Below are positions 32,877 to 40,000 of a DNA stretch of 49,432 bases, in pieces. Position 1 is the first letter of the stretch, and every line of letters starts with the position of its first letter. The position numbers were made by a program, and so were the translations under genes. The notes beneath the pieces were generated by a model. The model had not been told where the DNA came from and searched no databases. It worked only from the letters and a program-made list of their open reading frames with translations. The stretch is from an uncultured Clostridia bacterium (GTDB lineage Bacteria > Bacillota > Clostridia > Christensenellales > Borkfalkiaceae), in assembly GCA_934796775.1 (NCBI GenBank), contig CAKVPH010000014.1, forward strand, positions 1 to 49,432, given 5' to 3'.

Positions 32877-32966
32877 TTATTAAAAAATAATTGTAGGGGA
32901 AGATATTATCTTCCCGCTAAAAAGCAAGTTAATATAAATGACGGGCGGATATTATCCGCCCGCTAC
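32877..32966. repeat. double-hairpin repeat unit, copy 1
   Basis: Contains two palindromes with the same ATATTAT centre: GGGGAAGATATTATCTTCCC followed, after about 25 A/T-rich bases, by CGGGCGGATATTATCCGCCC. Copy 2 at 33070-33157 is nearly identical along its whole length. Confidence 0.8.
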
Positions 32967-33045
32967 GTTTATTTAAAAACAACGGCTCATAAAAATTCGC
33001 CGTTGCCGGCTTCATATATTCGGGGAAACTTTGCATAAAAATCGC

Positions 33046-33062
33046 GCTATAGGTCGATTATT
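33046..33062 (+). repeat. dispersed 17-bp motif copy
   Basis: GCTATAGGTCGATTATT, preceded by AAAAATCGC and lying just upstream of double-hairpin copy 2. Confidence 0.7.
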
Positions 33063-33069
33063 GAGTAAT

Positions 33070-33157
33070 TTATTAAAAATAATTGTAGGGGAAGATATTA
33101 TCTTCCCGCTAAAAAGCAAGTTAATATAAAAGCGGGCGGATGCTATCCGCCCGCTAC
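33070..33157. repeat. double-hairpin repeat unit, copy 2
   Basis: Near-identical direct repeat of 32877-32966, including the spacer. The second palindrome centre differs (ATGCTAT against ATATTAT). Confidence 0.8.
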
Positions 33158-33249
33158 AATTTTTTAAAGAAATAAATGCGACTATATTTGTGCCTGTATT
33201 ATAATAAAATTGTACCCATAATAAATTATTTATAGCTCTTGCTTTTTTG

Positions 33250-33278
33250 TTGTATTTTTTTTTGCGGTTTGGTATAAT
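33250..33278 (+). promoter_or_regulatory. candidate prfB promoter
   Basis: TTGTAT (33250-33255), 17-bp spacer, TATAAT (33273-33278). The -35 is weak. Confidence 0.45.
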
Positions 33279-33404
33279 AAATAATACGTTATTTTATGTG
33301 TGCGGGCATATGCAAAATCCCGCGCGAACAATCAAGTTTTGGTAAACGCCTTTTTATAGGCTTTGGCAAAACGCACCACAGTTTATAGTTAGGAGAATGA
33401 AATT

Positions 33405-34503
33405 ATGCTGAGAACAGACCTTTATACTCAGAAAATCCGTCAACTCCGAGACACCCTGAAAGAGGCAGGGTACTCTCTTTGACGTTGACAAATTAAGAAC
33501 CGAACAAAAAGACCTTGAAGCGCAGCTTGAAATGCCCGAAGTCTGGGGTGATTTGGAAAAATCTACCGCGGTTTCGCGCAAATTACAGCATATAAAAAAC
33601 CAACTTGCCGTTTACGATAAAACAGTGAGCGCGGTTGACGACGTAGAAGCTTTATTAGAGCTTGCCATGGAAGACGGCGACGAATCCTACGCTACCGAGA
33701 TAGAAGCCGAGCTTGATAAAGCCGAACACGATATCGAACAGCTTCGTTTGCAAACGCTCCTTCGCGGAAAATACGACGCTTTAAACGCGATAATTACCCT
33801 GCACGCAGGAGCGGGCGGCACCGAAGCTTGTGACTGGACTGAAATGCTTTATCGTATGTATATCTGTTATGCCGAAAAGCACGGATATAAACTCACCGAG
33901 TATGACCGGGTAGAAGGCGACGGCGCAGGCATAAAAAGCGTTACGTTCAAAGTGGAAGGCGATAACGCCTACGGTTATTTAAAAGCAGAAAAGGGCGTAC
34001 ACAGACTTGTTCGTATTTCTCCTTTCGACGCAAACTCCCGTCGTCATACGTCGTTTGCCTCGGTTGAAGTTATGCCCGAAATAGACAACAGCGACGAAAT
34101 AGTTATTCGCCCCGAGGAACTTAAAGTAGACACCTACCGTTCGAGCGGCGCAGGCGGACAGCACGTAAACAAAACCGAATCCGCAATAAGAATTACGCAT
34201 ATTCCCACGGGTATAATAGTAGCTTGCCAGAACGAGCGCAGTCAGGTGCAGAACCGCGAGCAGGCTATGAAAATGCTTATGAGTAAGTTAATTGAAAAAC
34301 GCGAAAGCGAGCGTATGGAAGAAGCCGCGTCAATTAAGGGCGAAATGAAAAAAATCGAGTGGGGCAGTCAGATCCGCTCATACGTTTTCTGCCCTTACAC
34401 TATGGTTAAAGATCATCGTACGGGTTGCGAAACGGGTAATATCGCCGCGGTTATGGACGGCGAACTCGATCCGTTTATCATAGATTACCTTAAAAAGTCT
34501 TAA
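33405..34503 (+). CDS. prfB: peptide chain release factor 2, made by programmed +1 frameshift
   Basis: RF2 recognises UGA and UAA and releases the nascent chain. ATG at 33405 follows AGGAG. Frame one ends at TGA 33480-33482 after 25 codons. Skipping T33480 (slip on CTT, then GAC) joins it to a frame running to 34503, so the CDS is 33405-33479 plus 33481-34503. The joined protein continues ...GYSL-DVDKLRTEQ, the usual RF2 sequence at this point. RF2 motifs: SPF in RISPFDANSRRHTSFASVEV and the catalytic GGQ in SSGAGGQHVNKTESA. The frameshift is autoregulatory: low RF2 favours slippage. This is not a pseudogene; an internal start at 33532 would lose the N-terminus. Confidence 0.95.
33465..33483 (+). 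promoter_or_regulatory. prfB programmed frameshift site
   Basis: CAGGG, then TACTCT, then the slip codon CTT and stop TGA followed by C. CTT-TGA-C matches the classic RF2 site. The internal Shine-Dalgarno-like AGGG lies about 6 nt before the slip codon rather than the usual 3. Confidence 0.88.
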
Positions 34504-34634
34504 AACATAAAACTGAGCTGAAACAAAACTAAAAATAAAGCTAAGGATAAAAAAGCTACGCTTAAAAAATAAAGCCGCCTGTGCTTTTTTAGTAAGATTT
34601 TATAATTAAATAAAGTTTTTGCCGCGCCGAAAAA

Positions 34635-35708
34635 ATGATTTTTGGCGCAATTAAATTTATGAAAAGTTATATCGAGCGGGCAAACGCCCGCCAAATTAAA
34701 GAAAATCCCATAATACTTGCCATAGAATCTTCGTGCGACGAAACCGCATGCGCAGTTTTAGAAGGGCGCACGCACCTTTTATCGTCCGAAATCGAAAGCT
34801 CGATGACCGAACATATAAGGTTTGGCGGGGTAGTGCCTGAAATTGCTTCGCGTGCGCATACAACTGCCGTTTCGTTAGTGGTTAAACGCGCGCTTGAAAA
34901 TTCCGGCAAAAAGTTAGAAGATATCGACGCCGTTGCCGTAACTTACGGCGCAGGGCTTTTAGGCGCGCTTTTAGTCGGCGTGTCGTATGCTAAAGCTTTG
35001 GCGTTTGCGCTCGGCGTGCCGCTTATACCGGTAAGTCACATAAGGGGGCATCTTGCGGCGATTTATCTTGCCGACGAAAATTTAAAGCCGCCATTTATCA
35101 GTTTGCTTGCAAGCGGCGGACATACCGCTATAATCGAAGTTGAAGATTACGGTAAATACACAGTTATGGGCGGAACTTTAGATGACGCCGCAGGCGAAGC
35201 CTTTGATAAAGTCGCCCGCGTTTTAGGGCTTAATTATCCCGGCGGCCCGAATATAGAGCGGCTTGCCAAAGAAGGTAACCCCGTTATTAAATTCCCCGAT
35301 ATGTTAAAGGGTAAAGGCGGGTATGATTTTTCATACAGCGGGCTGAAAACCGCGGTTATAAATTACGTTCATAATAAAGAGCAGGCGGGAATAGAATACA
35401 ATAAAGCCGACGTTGCATGCTCGTTTCAGCACGCCGCAGTAGAAGTTTTAGTTAAAAAAGCCATTTTAGCGGCTAAGGAAAAAGGTTTGAATACCATAAC
35501 CGCAGGCGGCGGAGTGGTTGCAAACGGATATCTGCGCGAAACTTTGGAAAAAGAAGCCGAAAAATCAGGTATAAAAGTCGTGTTGCCGCCTAAAAAAATG
35601 TGTACCGATAACGCTGCTATGATTGCGGCTGAAGCATACCTTCGCTATAAAAGCGGCGATTTTGCAGATCTCACGCTTAATGCAAGCGCGCGTGTGGAAC
35701 TCGGTTAA
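34635..35708 (+). CDS. tsaD: tRNA N6-adenosine threonylcarbamoyltransferase
   Basis: Catalyses transfer of threonylcarbamoyl to A37 of tRNAs reading ANN codons, with TsaB, TsaE and TsaC/TsaC2 (none in this window). Motifs: ILAIESSCDETACAVL (about residues 27-42 from the first ATG); metal-binding SHIRGHLAA (about 134-142, His-x3-His); GGTLDDAAGEAFDKVARVLGL (about 179); and CTDNAAMIA near the C-terminus (about 326). Two starts are possible, ATG at 34635 or 34659; neither has a good ribosome site, and the second gives a length closer to the family norm. Confidence 0.95.
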   Translation: MIFGAIKFMKSYIERANARQIKENPIILAIESSCDETACAVLEGRTHLLSSEIESSMTEHIRFGGVVPEIASRAHTTAVSLVVKRALENSGKKLEDIDAVAVTYGAGLLGALLVGVSYAKALAFALGVPLIPVSHIRGHLAAIYLADENLKPPFISLLASGGHTAIIEVEDYGKYTVMGGTLDDAAGEAFDKVARVLGLNYPGGPNIERLAKEGNPVIKFPDMLKGKGGYDFSYSGLKTAVINYVHNKEQAGIEYNKADVACSFQHAAVEVLVKKAILAAKEKGLNTITAGGGVVANGYLRETLEKEAEKSGIKVVLPPKKMCTDNAAMIAAEAYLRYKSGDFADLTLNASARVELG

Positions 35709-35784
35709 AAATCAAGGCAAATCCTTTTTTTAATCGATTTGTGCAAGAAAACGAGTAAAACAACCGACTTTTTTAAAAAAAGTA

Positions 35785-35813
35785 TTGACAAATTGTTCAC
35801 TCGTTTGTATAAT
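35785..35813 (+). promoter_or_regulatory. consensus promoter of the leucine-rich lipoprotein
   Basis: TTGACA (35785-35790), 17-bp spacer, TATAAT (35808-35813); the start codon is 28 bp downstream. Confidence 0.85.
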
Positions 35814-35841
35814 AGATATATTAAGAGTTAGGAGAAACAGT

Positions 35842-36525
35842 ATGAAGACGTTAAAAAGGCTCATATGTTTTGCGGTTTTAGCGGTGATATGCGCAACAAT
35901 GTTTGGTTGTGAAGATTTCAAAGCCAAGGATTATACGCCTACAGCGGACTCATTTTTTGAATTTACGCTTAACACAAGCGGCGACGGCTACGTTGTATCG
36001 GCTAAATCTATCGATAATCTTCCGGAAACGCTTTACTTGCCTGTAGAACATAACGGAAAGCCCGTTACCGAAGTCGCAACCGAGGGTTTTTCGGCGGCTT
36101 TAATTAAGGAACTCCGAGTTCCCGCAAACATAAAAACGGTTGGAAGTCGTGCGTTTGAACTTTGCACGTCGCTTGAAAAAGTCTATTTTTATAAAGGCGC
36201 AACCGAAATTAAGGACGCTGCGTTTTACGGATGTTCAGCATTGCAGTCGCTTACGCTTCCCAAGTCGTTAAAAACGATAGGCGGCAGTGCGTTTTGCGAA
36301 TGTGCGGCGTTAAAAAACATAGAGCTTCCCGAAAGTTTAACGTCAATCGGCGATTTTGCTTTTGCGGCTTGCGTTTCGTTAAAGCACGTTGATATTCCGC
36401 ATGCGGTTTCATACGTCGGCGGCAATTCGTTTAAAAACTGTTCCGCCGATATAAGTTTTACCATTTCGGCAAGCAATCCCTATCTTAAGCTTGACGAAAA
36501 CGGCTATCCCGAAGTCATCGGCTGA
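35842..36525 (+). CDS. BspA-like leucine-rich-repeat lipoprotein
   Basis: ATG at 35842 follows AGGAG. The signal peptide ends in ATMFGC (Cys about 22), so it is a lipoprotein. The body (about residues 65-205) has 4-5 repeats of the BspA/LRR_5 type (AFYGCSALQSLTLPKSLKTI, AFCECAALKNIELPESLTSI, AFAACVSLKHVDIP), each about 23 residues. Such proteins are surface-exposed and often mediate binding to host or other cells; the ligand is unknown. Strong own promoter and terminator, so monocistronic. Confidence 0.88.
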   Translation: MKTLKRLICFAVLAVICATMFGCEDFKAKDYTPTADSFFEFTLNTSGDGYVVSAKSIDNLPETLYLPVEHNGKPVTEVATEGFSAALIKELRVPANIKTVGSRAFELCTSLEKVYFYKGATEIKDAAFYGCSALQSLTLPKSLKTIGGSAFCECAALKNIELPESLTSIGDFAFAACVSLKHVDIPHAVSYVGGNSFKNCSADISFTISASNPYLKLDENGYPEVIG

Positions 36526-36553
36526 AAAAAATAATAATATAAAACGAATAATT

Positions 36554-36592
36554 CCCGTTTGAGTTTTTTATTAAATTCAAACGGGTTTTTTA
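36554..36592 (+). terminator. Rho-independent terminator
   Basis: CCCGTTTGA (36554-36562) pairs with TCAAACGGG (36577-36585), followed by TTTTTTA. It ends the leucine-rich lipoprotein gene. Confidence 0.85.
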
Positions 36593-36639
36593 TATTCTTT
36601 TACTTTTTTTATGGCGCGAAAAAGCCGCCGAATTAGTTA

Positions 36640-36656
36640 ATAATCGACCTATAGAC
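36640..36656 (-). repeat. dispersed 17-bp motif copy
   Basis: The minus strand reads GTCTATAGGTCGATTAT, preceded by AAAAAGTGC, in the gap between convergent genes. Confidence 0.7.
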
Positions 36657-36681
36657 GCACTTTTTAATCTGTTTTTATATT

Positions 36682-36891
36682 TTAAGTATTGCTTAAACCT
36701 ACTAAATAATCGATTGATACGTCAAAATATTTTGCTATCTGAATAAGCGAATACATTCCCGGCTCCCGCAGCCCGTTTTCCCAAAGGCTTATCACGCCGT
36801 TACTTACGCCAAGCTGCTTGGCTAGTTCGACTTGATTAAGCCCTTTTTCGTACCTTAATTCTTTAAAACGTTCTGCAAAACATTTTTCCAT
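36682..36891 (-). CDS. XRE/Cro-CI family repressor, small
   Basis: A 69-residue HTH protein (LNQVELAKQLGVSNGVISLWENG, about residues 18-40) ending in ...FDVSIDYLVGLSNT, a common end of Bacillota XRE repressors. It diverges from the MACPF-lectin lipoprotein. Three matching operators lie between them, one inside the lipoprotein promoter, so it is the probable repressor of both genes. A TATACT -10 candidate for it lies within the palindrome at 36943-36956. No sensory domain. Confidence 0.9.
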   Translation of the reverse strand: MEKCFAERFKELRYEKGLNQVELAKQLGVSNGVISLWENGLREPGMYSLIQIAKYFDVSIDYLVGLSNT

Positions 36892-36974
36892 TTTTTTTCT
36901 CCTGTGTAAAATTAAATTTGAGTTAGCTATTTTTGCGGTTTTTATACTAAAGTATACAATCGTAGCTCAATTAT

Positions 36975-36988
36975 CTTACAACTGTAAG
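36975..36988. promoter_or_regulatory. XRE operator 1
   Basis: CTTAC-AACT-GTAAG, a perfect dyad, on the repressor-gene side of the promoter. Confidence 0.8.
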
Positions 36989-36996
36989 AAAAACGC

Positions 36997-37025
36997 TTGA
37001 CAACTTACAACTGTAAAACTATAAT
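36997..37025 (+). promoter_or_regulatory. promoter of the MACPF-lectin lipoprotein
   Basis: TTGACA (36997-37002), 17-bp spacer, TATAAT (37020-37025); a perfect consensus. Operator 2 fills the spacer. Confidence 0.88.
37004..37017. promoter_or_regulatory. XRE operator 2 (between -35 and -10)
   Basis: CTTAC-AACT-GTAAA, one mismatch from a perfect dyad, 29 bp from operator 1 (start to start). Confidence 0.8.
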
Positions 37026-37033
37026 GGTAGTAT

Positions 37034-37047
37034 CTTACAATAGTAAG
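37034..37047. promoter_or_regulatory. XRE operator 3 (near transcription start)
   Basis: CTTAC-AATA-GTAAG, perfect dyad arms with a different centre, 30 bp from operator 2, at about +2 to +15 of the transcript. Confidence 0.8.
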
Positions 37048-37093
37048 AAAATAAAAGTACAAAACAGTAAAATTTGTTTCAGGAGGAGAAAAA

Positions 37094-40000
37094 ATGGCTA
37101 AAAAACTTGCCAAGGCAACGCTTTTAATCTGTGTGCTTGCGTGCCTTATACTTTCGGCGTGCAATCATAAGATTTTGTTTTCGCTGTATTTTCGTGTAGA
37201 CGACGAAGTTTATGCGGTAATAAACACGGCGGGAAAAGAAATTATATCGGTCCCGAAAGATCCCGTAAAAGACGATATGATTTTTGACGGTTGGTACTGG
37301 GATAAAAACGTATGGGAAAAACCTTTTACAGCAAACTCGCTTTTAGACGCACCTTTAACGTCTAATATGTCGGTTTATGCAAAATTTAAAGAAAAAGCTC
37401 ACGAATGTGAATTTTCGTCCGAATGGAAGTCAGATGAAAACAAACACTGGCATGAATGTTCGTGTGGTAAAAAGGACGGGGAAGAAGAGCATTTTTGGTC
37501 TGAATGGGCTGTAAAAACTCCTGCTACCGTAGATAGCAAAGAGGTTCAGGAAAGAACGTGCGAAATTTGCAAACGCGCAGAACAGCGCGAAGTTGAAAGA
37601 TATGCAAAGTACACTACGGAGTATTATTTGCAGAACTTAGAAAACGACGAATACACTTTGGAAGAAAGTTCTTCGCTTTTTGGCGTAATAGGTTCGACCG
37701 TTAAAGCGGAAATAAAAAAATATCCGCATTTTTCTGCGGAAAAGAACGAAGTTACCGGTATTGTTTCCGGTGCCGACGATACGGTTATAAAAGTTTACTA
37801 TAAGCGCGACGTTTACACCGTAACGTTTGACGCAAACGGCGGCACGCTTAAAAGCGGTACCGAAGTTCAAAGAGTTAAATATCAGGGAAGTGCGATTGCG
37901 CCTGAATATACGCGTTACGGCTATGTGTTTAACGGTTTTGACGGATATTATGAAAACGTTGATAAAGATATAACCGTCCGCGCAAAATGGGGCGACGTTC
38001 AAAAACAAAATTACGATATGTCCGGCGTTAAGTTTGAAAGTAAGTCGGTTGTTTTCAGCGGCGAATCGCATTCTATCTTTATTAGCGGAAAGCTTCCGGA
38101 CGGCGTAACCGTGGAATATATAAACAACGCTAAGATAAACGCAGGAACATATACCGTAACCGCAAAATTTACGGGTGACAGCGTTTACTATAACCCCATT
38201 CCCGATAAAAACGCTACGTTGATTATAAATAAAGCGGAATACGATATGTCGGCGGTAAGTTTTTCCGACAGCGAAAAAATTTATTCCGGCGAAAGATTTT
38301 CGATTAAAATAGGCGGAACGCTGCCTGCGGGCGTAAGCGTAAAATATTTCAATGTGGACGGAGGCGTGTTTGCCGGCAAGACGGACAGAGGCGATTATCC
38401 TATAACCGCCAGATTTTACGGCGATGCAGAGAACTACAAAACCATTCCCGATATGACGGCAATACTTAGCATCCTTCCCAAAAAACTTGATGCTCCTGTG
38501 ATAAAAGAAGTAAAATATGACGCCGTTTACTGGACTAAGGTTGAAAACGCCGAATCTTATATTGTTCGCGTAAACGACGACTATACTTTCAGCACTCGTT
38601 CTAATCAATGCGATTTAAGTAAGCTTAAAAACGAAGCGGGTGAAAGCCTTGAAATTATACGCGATTCAAGCGGTAATATTAAACCCGTAAAAATCGAAGT
38701 TATGGCAAAGGCCGGCGGCAACTTTGAATCGTCAAACTATTCTGCCGTTCACGAAGAATATTACTACATTCCCGAATCAAACGATTCGCAAAAAGCTACA
38801 CTTTCAACTTACGGAATAGGTTACGGATATAACGTAATCGAAAACGACTCGCTTAATTTCTCAGGCACTTCGCAAGACAGTGTTTTTAACCTTGCAAAAC
38901 TTTTAAGTGTTTGTGAATTTACAAAGACTATGCCTTCAAATAAAAACGAAGGAAAGTCATACAGCTATACTTCTGTTGACGAATTTATGAGTAACATAAG
39001 TATGGCGTATGAATACGGAGCAAGTATAGAAAGTCCGTTTATAGGCGGCGTAAAATCAGAACTTAGTGCAAACGTAGGATTTAAATATAAAGATTATATC
39101 TATAACAGCACATTTGATTATGTTGCAAGCGTTTCGTCATATACTTACGCTTTAAAACAATTTTATAGCGAAGAAATGCTTAGTAAATGCTTGTCCATTG
39201 CATTTTTAAAAGATATCAGGCGTGAAATCGGCTCAAATACATACGGTATGGACGATAACGCGTTATTTGAATACCTTTACAATCATTATGGAACACACGC
39301 CATTTTGGGCGTAACTACCGGTGCGGAATATGTTGCGCGTTGCACGGTTTCTACTAATAAAAGAGATGTAGCGGCTAAATTTGCTATGGGTTTTAAAGCT
39401 TCTGCAAATTCTGCATCTACTTTCGAAGATTTGGTAAAAGCAAACTTTAATGTAAGTTTTTCTGGAAATGAGCAAATTGAATGGCATGGGGAAGAAACTA
39501 ATTCCGCATTTAGTGCATATTACAAAGGCTCTGTTGGTGGACTTACTTCAGATTTAAATTCAGTAAGCAGCGCAGTAAAAACTTGGTCGGAAAAAATTAA
39601 TACGGATAATGCGATAGCAACCGGTTTTTCAAAAAACGGTGCAATCTCGTTGATAAGTTTGATCGGTTTTTATGATGCGGGGCTTGCGATAAAATACGAC
39701 GAGTTTATTCAAAAAAAATATGACGAAACTTGTAACGAAATATATGGTTTATATAATAACAAAACAATAAATATTCCTGTTACAATGGAGAATAGTGACG
39801 GCAAAAACGTTTTAAGCATTGATCTATCATCTTTTCAAGGAAATGATAATATAAAAAATGCAAAATATCCCGGTTTTATAAACGGAGTATTCAACATTTA
39901 TCCTATAATGCGCGGCAAAAATATTGACGCGGTTAAAATAATAGGCGACTACAAGAATAACAAAGGTATTATAGACGGGTTCTCTCTTAAAATTTCAGAT

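Larger units (their letters stand above)
32529..33160. repeat. cluster of palindromic intergenic repeats
   Basis: A gene-free stretch with at least nine inverted repeats in a row: AGGGATAT/ATATCCCT (32535-32554); CCCTT/AAGGG (32559-32572); GCACTTTTC/GAAAAGTGC (32623-32647); a GC-rich GCAG...CTGC stem (32655-32685); TTTTCCCCC/GGGGGAAAA (32718-32747); AAGCTTAT/ATAAGCTT (32780-32802); CCCC/GGGG (from 32804); GTCAAC/GTTGAC (32821-32844); and two copies of a ~90-bp double-hairpin unit. Three copies of the dispersed motif are interleaved. No open reading frame in it looks real. Confidence 0.75.

Noticed and set aside
32877..33157. Possible CRISPR array (two direct repeats)
   Set aside because: Only two long units, each internally palindromic, with no regular spacers and no cas genes.
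33405..34503. prfB as a pseudogene broken by TGA at 33480
   Set aside because: CTT-TGA-C with an upstream AGGG is the known programmed +1 frameshift site; the joined protein matches RF2 throughout.
37637..38608. 323-residue minus-strand frame
   Set aside because: It lies wholly within the MACPF-lectin gene, antisense, with biased Arg/Ile/Phe composition and no domain or ribosome site.
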